A stretch of DNA of 64,000 nt from Polaromonas sp. GTDB lineage: Bacteria > Pseudomonadota > Gammaproteobacteria > Burkholderiales > Burkholderiaceae_C. The notes beneath the pieces are model-generated. The model made no database searches and was not told the DNA's origin. It saw only the letters and a program-made list of their open reading frames with translations. Position numbers and translations under genes: made by a program. The stretch is from assembly GCA_030654695.1 (NCBI GenBank), contig JAURWY010000034.1, forward strand, positions 124,001-188,000, given 5' to 3'. Of this stretch, positions 23,871 through 32,826 are shown piece by piece; within the stretch, counting starts at the first letter, position 1, and every line of letters starts with the position of its first letter.

Positions 23871-24917
23871 ATGGCTGAAGCGGTCGCCGAAACCCCTCCA
23901 GACGCAGACAAACTGGCAGCGCCGAACTCTGCTGAAGCCTCGGTCGAAGCGGCGCCAGCGGTTGAACCTGAAGCCAAGGCCCCTGCTGCAGCTGATGCGC
24001 CCGCTGAGCCGGCGCCTTTGGCCCCTGTCATCGTCATCAAAAAAATCATTGACGATGGCCATGGCGGTGCCCACGGTGGCGCATGGAAAATTGCGCTGGC
24101 CGACATGATGACCGCCATGATGGCTTTCTTTTTGCTGATGTGGCTGCTGGGCGCAACCAACGAAGCGCAGCGTAAAAGCATTGCCGATTACTTCAAACCT
24201 ACCTCGCACAGCAACGTCACCATGGGCCAGTTGGCCGGTTCCAACGGCATTTTGGGTGGCCGCTCGATCATTGATCCCGACGGTTTCCCTTTCTCCGCCA
24301 AGCAAACAGCGGCTATGGAGCGTCTGACACCCCGTTCAGAGGGCGGTCCGACTGAAAATGAGCCGTCGCCGAACAGCAACGAACGCGCCAACCCCGACCA
24401 AGTGAGCGAAGCCGAGAAAAAGAAAATCATCGAAGAAGCTGACAAAGCAGCCTTCGACAAGCTCGAAAAAGAAGTCAGCGAACGGTTAGAGAAAAGCCCC
24501 AGTCTTGAGAACCTGAAAGAGCAAGTCAAGTTCGTCCGCGAAAAAGAAGGCCTGCGCATTGAGATCATCGAGAAGGCTGACTTCGCCATGTTTGCGCTGG
24601 GCACCACACGTCTGTTGCCGCGCGCTCAAGCTTTGCTCAACGAAGTTGCCAAGTCACTGAGCTCCATGCCTAACAAATTGGCATTGCGCGGACACACGGA
24701 CAGCGTCGCGTTTTCAAATACTGACAACCGTAACAACTGGTCGTTATCGGCTGAGCGGGCCGAAGCCACGCGCATGCTGGTCGAGAAAAATGGCGTTAAA
24801 ACAACTCGTTTCGCACGGATTGAAGGGGTTGCAGACACCGCCCCTTACAACCCGAGCGACCCGCTAGATCCGCGCAACCGTCGCATCAGCATCACGGTTT
24901 TGCACCGGGATCAATAA
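23871..24917 (+). CDS. motB: Flagellar motor stator protein MotB with extended N-terminus
   Basis: MotB anchors the stator to peptidoglycan and supplies the proton-binding Asp. The 348-aa protein has a 60- to 65-residue Ala/Pro/Glu-rich cytoplasmic N-terminus, much longer than in E. coli MotB, and then the plug/TM segment with the key Asp (KIALADMMTAMMAFFLLMWL). A Lys/Glu-rich linker leads to an OmpA-like peptidoglycan-binding domain (about 225-345) with LALRGHTDSVAFS and NWSLSAERAEATR. It follows motA directly. Confidence 0.96.
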   Translation: MAEAVAETPPDADKLAAPNSAEASVEAAPAVEPEAKAPAAADAPAEPAPLAPVIVIKKIIDDGHGGAHGGAWKIALADMMTAMMAFFLLMWLLGATNEAQRKSIADYFKPTSHSNVTMGQLAGSNGILGGRSIIDPDGFPFSAKQTAAMERLTPRSEGGPTENEPSPNSNERANPDQVSEAEKKKIIEEADKAAFDKLEKEVSERLEKSPSLENLKEQVKFVREKEGLRIEIIEKADFAMFALGTTRLLPRAQALLNEVAKSLSSMPNKLALRGHTDSVAFSNTDNRNNWSLSAERAEATRMLVEKNGVKTTRFARIEGVADTAPYNPSDPLDPRNRRISITVLHRDQ

Positions 24918-25047
24918 CTGTCAGCATCGATCGGGACACACCATGCCCCTGATTTGTTACGCATGTGTTACTCGCTTGTACGTACTTTGACGTGGAGGCA
25001 GCGACATTTTTGGGGTGAGAATTGCACCCTAACTCATCCGATGGCAC

Positions 25048-27198
25048 ATGCCAAATAAAAGCCCAGCCTCAAGCCATCGAACTTGGCATATCCCGACCAG
25101 CTTAGCGCGGCGCTTCGCTTTAGCGGCTGCCGGTTTGGCCGTCGCTGCGCTGCTGCTGACATCCATAGCGTCTTGGTGGCTGCTCACCCGTCAGCAAGAA
25201 AACGCCATGAACGAACTGGCCGCACGCGAAAGGCAGTTTCACGCGCAAACCATCGGCCTCAACCTGACGGCCTTGGCCACCCGCATGACAGAAATCGCGG
25301 GCAGCACGATTTTGGCCACTGGACGTGTCAACAGAGCTGGCCGAGAGACTTATCTGCAGCCATTTCTGGCGAGCATTCAGCAAGTCAACGGTGTTCCGGT
25401 GCAGGTGCTTTTCGCTGACTTCCAAGGGGGCGAGATCGCCAGCAATAACGCCCAGTTCAACGCCGAAGAGCGCATTTGGTTGCGCGAAAAGCTCAAGCTG
25501 GGGCGGCCCGTTGCGGCTATTTTTATGAATCGTGATGACCCCGTGTTGGTCGCCTTGGCGCCCTTGGTTTATCCGCTGACAAAAAAACCAGAAGGGGGGC
25601 TTTTATACAAAATAGCGCTGAGTGCCCTGCACTCGGACGAACACATGAAACTGCTTTGGGGCGCACCGCTTGCCGACGAGCCAACCCTGACCAGTCCGGT
25701 GACCGTACCCGCGGTGTTTGCCTCGCTGAATTTTCGAATCATAGGCACCGCGCCGCTAGAAGACAACCGTTCACTGTCCCCTCTGTATTTGCCGGTTTTT
25801 TTACTCGTGATGGGCCTGTTTGTTGCCGTGGTGCTGGGCGGCGCACACATGGCGTCTGTGCTGACCCAAGACCTGCGCAAACTGCAACTCTTTGCCAGCC
25901 ATTTGGTTCGGGATGGACTGAGCCAGGAGCGTGCTCAAACCACCGGTACGGAAGAAGTCGCCAGCCTGTCATCGTCCATCAACCAAATGTTGGACCGGCT
26001 TTATGAGCAGCGCCAAGCACTCACCCGCGAGGCGGAAAAACAGGTCGATCTGGCCAACGCCCTGAAGCGTGCCGACAAACGCAAAGACGAGTTTGTCGCC
26101 ATGCTGGCACACGAGCTGCGAAATCCGCTGGCCCCCATCATGACTGGCGCCGAAATGCTCAAGCTGGCAGCCCATAACGACCCGTTCATTCAGCGCACAG
26201 GACAGATCATCGGTAACCAGGCCAATCACATGGCGCGCATCATTGATGACCTGCTGGATATCTCCCGAATCACCCGCGGCCAAGTCACGCTCAAGCTCGA
26301 AACCATTGACTTTGCCAAAGTGGTGGCCGTCGCGATCGAACAGATTCGCCCCCTCATTGAATCAAGTCAGCATCATTTTTCCATCTCGATTCCTGCGGGC
26401 CCGCTGCCAGTCAGCGGTGACCCCGCGAGACTGGTTCAAGTCACTAGCAACCTCTTGAACAATGCCGCCAAGTACACCCCTGAGGGCGGTTACCTTGATC
26501 TTCGAGTCGCCATTGAGGACGGTGAACTGCGCATGACAGTGGGCGACAACGGCAGCGGTATCGACCACGACCTGATGCCCGAAATTTTTGATCTATTCAC
26601 GCAAGGTGAACGCACACCGGACAGACGTCAGGGTGGTCTTGGTCTCGGACTGGCACTGGTTAAAAGCCTGGTTCAAATGCACGGTGGACGGGTCACAGCA
26701 GACAGCCCTGGACTTGGCAAAGGCTCCAGCTTCAATGTTTATTTGCCCTGTGGCCGTCTTGAGGACTTGCCTGCACCTGTGGCAAAGACAGCCCCCAGCA
26801 CGTCCGGTCGCAGTCTCAAAATCCACTTGGTCGACGACAACGTCGACGCCGGCCAAACACTGGCGATGCTGCTGGAAATGGATGGCTACCAAGTGACGCT
26901 GAGCGTGGATGGACTGTCGACTTTGCAGCAATTTAAAGACACTGATGACTGCCCCGATCTGTTCATCCTGGACATCGGCTTGCCCGACATGGAAGGCACA
27001 GAACTGGCCCAAAAATTGCGCGACTTGCCGCAGCTGCTCAACGCCAGAATGATGGCGCTGACAGGCTATGGCCAGGCCAGCGACAAGGCCCGCTCACTTG
27101 CCGCGGGCTTCAACCACCACTTGGTCAAACCTGTGGACTATGCACATCTGAAAGAATTGCTAGCCGACATTGAAAACGACTTGAGAGCGCTGGCTTGA
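25048..27198 (+). CDS. Hybrid sensor histidine kinase with C-terminal receiver domain
   Basis: The 716-aa protein has two membrane segments (about 18-42 and 250-275) enclosing a periplasmic sensor region, a helical linker and a HisKA domain with phospho-acceptor His355 (VAMLAHELRNPLAP). The HATPase domain has an N-box NLLNNAAKYTP, GDNGSGID and GGLGLGLALVK. A C-terminal REC domain follows with Asp642 (LFILDIGLPDM) and the conserved Lys (HHLVKPVDY). No DNA-binding partner gene is adjacent. The upstream 130 bases after motB hold no recognisable flagellar promoter, so it is probably independent. The ligand is unknown. Confidence 0.92.
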   Translation: MPNKSPASSHRTWHIPTSLARRFALAAAGLAVAALLLTSIASWWLLTRQQENAMNELAARERQFHAQTIGLNLTALATRMTEIAGSTILATGRVNRAGRETYLQPFLASIQQVNGVPVQVLFADFQGGEIASNNAQFNAEERIWLREKLKLGRPVAAIFMNRDDPVLVALAPLVYPLTKKPEGGLLYKIALSALHSDEHMKLLWGAPLADEPTLTSPVTVPAVFASLNFRIIGTAPLEDNRSLSPLYLPVFLLVMGLFVAVVLGGAHMASVLTQDLRKLQLFASHLVRDGLSQERAQTTGTEEVASLSSSINQMLDRLYEQRQALTREAEKQVDLANALKRADKRKDEFVAMLAHELRNPLAPIMTGAEMLKLAAHNDPFIQRTGQIIGNQANHMARIIDDLLDISRITRGQVTLKLETIDFAKVVAVAIEQIRPLIESSQHHFSISIPAGPLPVSGDPARLVQVTSNLLNNAAKYTPEGGYLDLRVAIEDGELRMTVGDNGSGIDHDLMPEIFDLFTQGERTPDRRQGGLGLGLALVKSLVQMHGGRVTADSPGLGKGSSFNVYLPCGRLEDLPAPVAKTAPSTSGRSLKIHLVDDNVDAGQTLAMLLEMDGYQVTLSVDGLSTLQQFKDTDDCPDLFILDIGLPDMEGTELAQKLRDLPQLLNARMMALTGYGQASDKARSLAAGFNHHLVKPVDYAHLKELLADIENDLRALA

Positions 27199-27340
27199 GT
27201 CATTCCATCTGAACCATGGCTTATCGCGCAATAAGCGAGTGGCCTTGTCAGAGTGGCCAATTCGCACTGATAATTCTGAGCGTTTGAAGTCGCCCCGACA
27301 CCCTGCTTGAGAAAAAATAACTGGACCCGTCGTTTATCCC

Positions 27341-28180
27341 ATGGACAACAGAAAATTCATTTTGGCGGGTGTGATGGGCATGCCCATCACACAATCACGC
27401 TCCCCCATCCTTCACAACTATTGGATTGCCAAGCACGGTTTGAGAGGTGCTTACGGCCACTTCCCGGTCGAAGCGAACAACTTGGGGGCAGCCATCCGTG
27501 GTCTGTCAGCCTTGGGCTTAGCAGGTTGCAATGTGACCCAGCCGCACAAGATCGAGGCGCTGAAGCACGTGGATGTTGTTGACCCCTTGGCGCAGCGTAT
27601 GGGCGCGATCAATTGCGTGGTGGTGCAAGCTGACGGCAGTCTGCATGGCTTCAACCACGATGGCTATGGCTTTATCCAAAGCCTGAAAGACGCCAACCCC
27701 GATTGGCGGGCAGATGCCGGTCCCATCGTCGTGCTCGGGGCCGGTGGCGCGTCACGCGCTGTGGTGCTCAGCTTGATCGATCAAGGGGCGACAGAGATTC
27801 GACTGGTGAACCGAACCCTCGACAAAGCACATGCCTTGGCTGCCGGGTATGAACAAATCGTCAAAGTCTTTCCTTGGACTGAACGGAATACAGCTCTGGA
27901 AGGCTCTGCACTGTTAGTCAACACCACCAACCAAGGCATGTATGGCCAACCACCGCTGGATGTGACGCTAGACGCACTGCCCACTTCGGCCATGGTCTCA
28001 GACGCTATCTACGTTCCGCTAGAAACACCCTTGCTGCAAGCTGCTCGGTTGCGCGGCAACAAGACCGCCAATGGTTTGGGCATGTTGCTGAACCAGGCAC
28101 GGCCTGCATTCAAAGCGTGGTTCGGTGTCATGCCCGAGATCACGGATGAATTGAAGCAGACTGTTCTGTCTACTTTTTAA
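27341..28180 (+). CDS. aroE: Shikimate dehydrogenase family protein
   Basis: The enzyme should reduce 3-dehydroshikimate (or oxidise shikimate or quinate) with NAD(P). The 279-aa protein has the substrate-binding SRSPILHNYW, the catalytic-Lys block GCNVTQPHK, NHDGYGF (usually NTDG), the nucleotide loop VLGAGGASRAVV and the NRT segment (LVNRTLDKA). The NHD in place of NTD and the location next to an aromatic-degradation operon make a catabolic quinate/shikimate dehydrogenase possible; the symbol is given for the family. It is convergent with the LysR gene, 34 bases away. Confidence 0.83.
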   Translation: MDNRKFILAGVMGMPITQSRSPILHNYWIAKHGLRGAYGHFPVEANNLGAAIRGLSALGLAGCNVTQPHKIEALKHVDVVDPLAQRMGAINCVVVQADGSLHGFNHDGYGFIQSLKDANPDWRADAGPIVVLGAGGASRAVVLSLIDQGATEIRLVNRTLDKAHALAAGYEQIVKVFPWTERNTALEGSALLVNTTNQGMYGQPPLDVTLDALPTSAMVSDAIYVPLETPLLQAARLRGNKTANGLGMLLNQARPAFKAWFGVMPEITDELKQTVLSTF

Positions 28181-28214
28181 ACAGACCTGTAACATCATTT
28201 CGGTTTTTAATCCC

Positions 28215-29123
28215 TCACACGTCCAGCCCAGCGCCCGAAAAAAGACTGACCATGCTCTGGCGCAGCCAGATGTTGCCGGCATCTGCGTTGAAGCGTTCAT
28301 GCCAGTGCTGCTTGACTTTGTAAGCCGGTAACGGCACTGGTGGTTCCAGCAATTGGACCTTTTCCTGCGTTGCCAAAGCGACCCCCAACAAGCGCGGCAC
28401 GATGACCAAAAACTCTGTCTGCGCCACGATGCGGGCGACCCCCAAAAAGCTGGGCAGGTGCAGCACCACCCGGCGCTCTAACTTGTGACGGGCCAGCACT
28501 TTGTCAACGATGGAATGGCCCGTGCCCGACGCGGTGACCAAAATGTGACCTTCCGCCATGAACGCACGGGGCGTGAGCTTGCTGCGGATGCGCGGGTGGT
28601 CACTGGCCGCTAAGCAGACAAAATTTTGCGCAAACAGCGCCTGCTGGTAGAAGCCCGCTTCAAGATCCGGCGTGAAGCCCACGGCGAGATCGATGTCGCC
28701 CGACTCCAGCCGTCGCCGGCTGTCCGGCGATATCTTGTCGGCTTTCAAGGTCAGGCCGGGTGCTGACTGCTGCAGGTGGTTGATCAGCCGCGGCAGCAAG
28801 ATCATCTCACTGATGTCGGTCATGCAGATGTGAAATTCCCGCTCGGCCTGCTGGGGAGAAAAAACGCCGCCCTGCCCTCGGGCTTTCTCAATGTGCAACA
28901 AGGCCTCTAGCAAGTCCGGGTAAATGCTTTGCGCTTTGGGCGTCGGCTCCATGCCCGCCGACGTTCGCGTGAACAGGCGGTCATCAAAATGCCGGCGCAG
29001 CTTGCCCAGCATGATGCTGGCGCTGGCCTGCTCCATGCCCAAGCGAAGTGCCGCACGCGAGACGCTTTGCGTTTTATAAACCTCGACGAAAACGCCGAGC
29101 CACTCCAGATCAAGTTTGGCCAT
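28215..29123 (-). CDS. LysR-type regulator of the 3-hydroxybenzoate/gentisate operon
   Basis: The 302-aa protein has a winged helix-turn-helix at the N-terminus (LGVFVEVYKTQSVSRAALRL and HFDDRLFTRTSAGMEPT) and a two-lobe effector-binding domain typical of the NahR/NodD-like branch. It is divergent from the 3-hydroxybenzoate monooxygenase gene with a 105-base gap, the usual layout for a LysR activator of an adjacent aromatic pathway. The effector is presumably 3-hydroxybenzoate or gentisate, but this is inferred only from position. Confidence 0.88.
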   Translation of the reverse strand: MAKLDLEWLGVFVEVYKTQSVSRAALRLGMEQASASIMLGKLRRHFDDRLFTRTSAGMEPTPKAQSIYPDLLEALLHIEKARGQGGVFSPQQAEREFHICMTDISEMILLPRLINHLQQSAPGLTLKADKISPDSRRRLESGDIDLAVGFTPDLEAGFYQQALFAQNFVCLAASDHPRIRSKLTPRAFMAEGHILVTASGTGHSIVDKVLARHKLERRVVLHLPSFLGVARIVAQTEFLVIVPRLLGVALATQEKVQLLEPPVPLPAYKVKQHWHERFNADAGNIWLRQSMVSLFSGAGLDV

Positions 29124-29164
29124 ACACCACTATATTAAAACGACATGATGAGTATTCTATATAC

Positions 29165-29176
29165 GGCGTTGACGCC
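29165..29176. promoter_or_regulatory. Candidate LysR operator in the divergent gap
   Basis: GGCGT-TG-ACGCC is a 12-base inverted repeat in the space between the LysR gene and the monooxygenase gene, about 42 bases from the LysR start and 53 from the monooxygenase start. LysR proteins bind imperfect dyads in such gaps, but this one lacks the classical T-N11-A shape. Confidence 0.32.
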
Positions 29177-29228
29177 ATAGTGCATTGCAACGACAGTGTT
29201 GGGTAGTTCAAGTAATGGGGAGACTTCA

Positions 29229-30431
29229 ATGAGCAACAAACCAAACAATGCGCTGCCTGTGCTGGTGGCCGGCGGCGGGATCGGCGGCTTGGCTGCGGCG
29301 CTGGCCTTGACGCGCCAAGGCTTCGACGTGAAGGTCCTTGAGCAAGCGTCTGCCTTGGGTGAAATTGGCGCAGGCTTGCAAGTCGGCCCCAACGGCTTTG
29401 CCGCTTTTGACGCCTTGGGCGTTGGCGAGATCGCCCGCAGCAAAGCCGTCTACACCGACTTCATGGTGATGCACGACGCGCTGGACGAATACCAAGTCGG
29501 CCACATCCCCACGGGCGAGGCCTTCTTGAAACGCTTTGGCAATCCCTATGCGGTGATCCACCGCGCTGACGCGCACATGGCATTGCTCGATGGTGCCAAG
29601 GCATCAGACCGCATTGAAGTATCGACCGGGACGCAGGTGCAGCGGGTCGAGCAAGACGACGACGGCGTGACTGTGTTTGACAGCAAAGGCGGCCAACACC
29701 GCGGTATCGCCTTGATCGGTGCAGACGGTGTCAAGTCGGCCGTGCGCCGCCAGTATGTGGGCGACGAAGCACGCGTGTCGGGCCATGTGGTTTACCGCGC
29801 TGTGGTCGACAAAAAAGACTTTCCAGCTGACTTGCAATGGAACGCCGCATCGATCTGGGTCGGCCCCAATTGCCACTTGGTGCACTACCCGCTGCGTGGC
29901 GGCGAACAGTACAACGTGGTCGTCACCTTCCACAGCCGCGACAAAGAAGAGTGGAGCGTGCGCCTGGGCAGCCGTGAAGAAGTGCTGAGCTACTTTGACG
30001 GCATTTGCCCCAAAGCACGGCAACTGATTGAGCTGCCCAAAGACTGGTCGCGCTGGGCCACCGCCGACCGCGAACCGATCGGCCAATGGAACTTCGGCCG
30101 CGTCACGCTGCTGGGCGATGCCGCCCACGCCACGCTGCAGTACTTGGCACAAGGCGCCTGCATGGCCATGGAAGATGCCGTCACCTTGGGTGAAGCCCTG
30201 CGCGTGAACGACAACGACTTTGACAAAGCCTTTGCCCTGTACCAGCGCTGCCGTGTCGCCCGTACCGCCCGCATCGTGTTGTCTGCGCGCGAGATGGGCC
30301 GTATCTTTCACGCCAAAGGCGTCGAGCGCTTGGTGCGCAACGAGCTTTGGAAAAACCGCAGCCCTGAGCGTTTTTATGACGCCATGGAATGGCTCTACGG
30401 CTGGAACCTCAAAAACTGCCTCACCGCATAA
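29229..30431 (+). CDS. 3-hydroxybenzoate 6-monooxygenase (FAD-dependent)
   Basis: This flavin hydroxylase converts 3-hydroxybenzoate to gentisate with NAD(P)H and O2. The ATG at 29229, preceded by GGGGAG, gives 400 aa. The FAD motifs are clear: VAGGGIGGLAAAL near residue 12, the DG motif (IGADGVKSAVR) and the GD motif (LLGDAAHATLQYLAQGACMA). The next two genes (gentisate dioxygenase, fumarylpyruvate hydrolase) point to 3-hydroxybenzoate rather than salicylate as substrate. Relatives are known as mhbM, xlnD or nagX. Confidence 0.88.
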   Translation: MSNKPNNALPVLVAGGGIGGLAAALALTRQGFDVKVLEQASALGEIGAGLQVGPNGFAAFDALGVGEIARSKAVYTDFMVMHDALDEYQVGHIPTGEAFLKRFGNPYAVIHRADAHMALLDGAKASDRIEVSTGTQVQRVEQDDDGVTVFDSKGGQHRGIALIGADGVKSAVRRQYVGDEARVSGHVVYRAVVDKKDFPADLQWNAASIWVGPNCHLVHYPLRGGEQYNVVVTFHSRDKEEWSVRLGSREEVLSYFDGICPKARQLIELPKDWSRWATADREPIGQWNFGRVTLLGDAAHATLQYLAQGACMAMEDAVTLGEALRVNDNDFDKAFALYQRCRVARTARIVLSAREMGRIFHAKGVERLVRNELWKNRSPERFYDAMEWLYGWNLKNCLTA

Positions 30432-30461
30432 TCAACCATCATCAACGAGATTGACAACACC

Positions 30462-31499
30462 ATGAACGAACTCGGACGCCTCGAAGACCTTCCTGCCGAC
30501 TATGTCGCTGCGCTCAAAGCGCAAAACCTCGTGCCGCTGTGGCCCAATCTGCGCGGTGTGCTGCCGCCCGGCAAACCCACCCTGCACACCCGTGCTACGC
30601 ACTGGCCGTATGCCGCTATCCGGCCCTTGCTCATCCAAGCCGGAGAAATCACCCCCATCGAAAAGGCCGAGCGCCGCGTGCTGGTGTTGGCCAACCCGGG
30701 CCATGGCCTCGAAAAAATGCAAGCCAGCGCCGCCATGTACTTGGGCATGCAGTTGCTGCTGCCGGGTGAATGGGCACCGTCGCATCGTCACACGCCCAAC
30801 GCTGTTCGCATGGTGGTCGAAGGCGAAGGCGCTTGGTCGACTGTCGACGGTGAAAAATGTCCCATGCTGCGCGGCGACTTGATCCTCACGCCCACAGGTC
30901 TGTGGCACGAGCATGGCCACGACGGCACAGTCCCAGTGATTTGGCTCGACGTCCTTGATTTGCCGCTGGTCTATTACATGGAGACGAGTTACCACGTCAA
31001 CGGCGGCCGCCAAGAAGTGACGCCCGGTCAAGGCGAACGTTCTTATGCCCGTGGTGGCCTGCTACCCACCCCGGTGTTCGAGCGCTCCAACAAGGCCTAC
31101 CCGATGCTGCGGTACCCCTGGGCGGATGCGCGCGCGGCACTCGAGTCGCTCGCGGCCAACCAGCCGCCTGAGCAAGCGGTGCAAATCACGTACGCCAATC
31201 CGCAGACCGGTGCGCACGCAGAAAACATCTTGGGCTTTTATGCCCTGATGCTGCGTCCGGGCCAAACTCTGACGCTGCCCACACGCAGTCCGGCCATGGT
31301 CTTCCACGTCATTGAAGGCAGCGCCCACGTGCAAGTGACAGACCAGAACTTTTTGTTAGCCGAGGCTGATACCTGCTGCGCACCCGGCTACACGCCCGTG
31401 ACCTTGCGCAACGCCTCCAGCACTGAGGCCACGTTTCTCTTCATCGCTGACGAAACCCCGTTGCACCAAAAGCTTGGCGTCTACGAAACGCGCCCCTGA
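30462..31499 (+). CDS. Gentisate 1,2-dioxygenase
   Basis: This Fe(II) bicupin enzyme cleaves the gentisate ring to maleylpyruvate. The 345-aa protein has an N-terminal cupin with the metal-binding H-x-H (WAPSHRHTPNAVRMVVEGEG) and a further His in LWHEHGHDG, and a C-terminal cupin (about 250-330) with GFYALMLRPGQTL and VFHVIEGSAHV. It lies 30 bases after the monooxygenase in the same operon. Confidence 0.93.
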   Translation: MNELGRLEDLPADYVAALKAQNLVPLWPNLRGVLPPGKPTLHTRATHWPYAAIRPLLIQAGEITPIEKAERRVLVLANPGHGLEKMQASAAMYLGMQLLLPGEWAPSHRHTPNAVRMVVEGEGAWSTVDGEKCPMLRGDLILTPTGLWHEHGHDGTVPVIWLDVLDLPLVYYMETSYHVNGGRQEVTPGQGERSYARGGLLPTPVFERSNKAYPMLRYPWADARAALESLAANQPPEQAVQITYANPQTGAHAENILGFYALMLRPGQTLTLPTRSPAMVFHVIEGSAHVQVTDQNFLLAEADTCCAPGYTPVTLRNASSTEATFLFIADETPLHQKLGVYETRP

Positions 31500-31532
31500 T
31501 TCTTCTTTTTTATTCTCATAGGACCTTCTACG

Positions 31533-32237
31533 ATGACCACCACTTACCTCTGGACACCCCCGCCGGTTCTCTCACTGCCCATCCGCGGTAAAACCGAACG
31601 CCTGCCGATCAACCGCATCTTCTGCGTCGGTCGCAACTACCACGCACACGCTATCGAAATGGGCAAGCCAGTCGACAAGTCGATTGAGCGTCCGTTCTAC
31701 TTCAACAAGTCGCCGCAGACCTTGGTCCAAAGTGGCGCCACCGTAGCCTACCCACCCGAAACCACCAACTACCACTACGAGATGGAACTGGTCCTGGTGG
31801 TCGGCAAGCCCGGCTTTCGAGTCAAAGCGGAAGATGCGCACACCATCATTTACGGCTACGCCTGCGGTCTGGACATGACACGGCGCGACCTGCAACTCGT
31901 CGCCCGTGACAAAGGCCGTCCCTGGGACTTGGGCAAAGACTTTGAACAATCCGCTGTGGTCGGTGAGGTCGTGCCGATGCCCGGCGTGGTGATTGAAAAC
32001 GCAGCGCTGGCGCTGACGGTGAACGGCCAGCCGCGCCAAAAGTCAGACCTGAACAAACTGATCTGGAACATCCGCGAACAAATCGCCGACCTCTCGTTGT
32101 TCTACCACCTCGAACCCGGCGACCTGATCTTCACCGGCACACCCGAAGGCGTGGGTCCTGTCGTCGCGGGTGACCACATTGAAGGCTCGGTCGAGGGTGT
32201 TGGCAGCATTTCTCTGACCATCAGCGCCGCAGCCTAA
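31533..32237 (+). CDS. Fumarylpyruvate hydrolase (FAH family)
   Basis: The FAH-fold enzyme splits fumarylpyruvate into fumarate and pyruvate. The 234-aa protein has IFCVGRNYHAHAIEMG, RPFYFNKSPQTL, the metal-binding Glu cluster (YHYEMELVLVVGK), YGYACGLDMTRRDLQ and GDLIFTGTPEGVGPV. It ends the aromatic operon. The isomerase step between maleylpyruvate and fumarylpyruvate is not encoded next to it. Maleylpyruvate hydrolase is an alternative in systems without an isomerase. Confidence 0.87.
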   Translation: MTTTYLWTPPPVLSLPIRGKTERLPINRIFCVGRNYHAHAIEMGKPVDKSIERPFYFNKSPQTLVQSGATVAYPPETTNYHYEMELVLVVGKPGFRVKAEDAHTIIYGYACGLDMTRRDLQLVARDKGRPWDLGKDFEQSAVVGEVVPMPGVVIENAALALTVNGQPRQKSDLNKLIWNIREQIADLSLFYHLEPGDLIFTGTPEGVGPVVAGDHIEGSVEGVGSISLTISAAA

Positions 32238-32241
32238 ACGA

Positions 32242-32258
32242 GCCCTGCGTGACAGGGC
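32242..32258 (+). terminator. Weak hairpin after the gentisate operon
   Basis: GCCCTG-CGTGA-CAGGGC forms a 6-bp GC-rich hairpin 5 bases after the fumarylpyruvate hydrolase stop. No T-run follows, so intrinsic termination would be inefficient. It may instead protect the 3' end. Confidence 0.35.
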
Positions 32259-32826
32259 AGAAAGTGATCTAAACCACCTCTGGCTGAGGGATCACGTGAC
32301 ATAAGCGACAGTTCTGCGGGGCTGTCCTTCAAGCCAACTCAACCCGCAACTCACTTCAAACCTAAATGACATGCTGCGGCACCGATGAATCGGTTGCCTA
32401 ACAGCTGCACAGCTGCGCGCCTTTTTCATTGACCTCGGCCTCCGACAACGGGCTGAGCGCTAAGTAAGCGCCACGCGACGTAGCGGTCAACAGACACACC
32501 CTCAGCTCATCTTGACCGAAGGATTGACGAAGGCACAAACACGTAGGTTGAGAACGCCCAAATTCAACCGAATCGCAAAGAAAAATACAAAAGAATTATT
32601 TATATATTGAATATTGAGTAACAACTAGTCCACAAGAACTATATAAAGTACTCGAAAAGAACTGAAAATAGTCCGCTAGGCTGTAAGCGCATATTACAAA
32701 TGTATTGATTGCCAAATGTAAGGGATTGTGCAAAACAAAGCACAAGGCCATGAATGCGGTGACGTAGACGTCGTACGCAAAGCGACAAGCAAGAAATCTG
32801 AATTTAGACGCAATTTTTGTTGAGAA
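32259..32826. other. Non-coding transition between the gentisate operon and the EPS locus
   Basis: About 570 bases without a convincing gene. The first two thirds keep genomic base composition and contain the short palindrome ACCGAT-GA-ATCGGT (near 32383-32396) and a CAGCTGCACAGCTG motif. From about 32580 the sequence turns AT-rich, which marks the left edge of the EPS-type DNA. A promoter for the following PAS-GGDEF gene should lie here, but I cannot name a -35/-10 pair with confidence. Confidence 0.6.
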
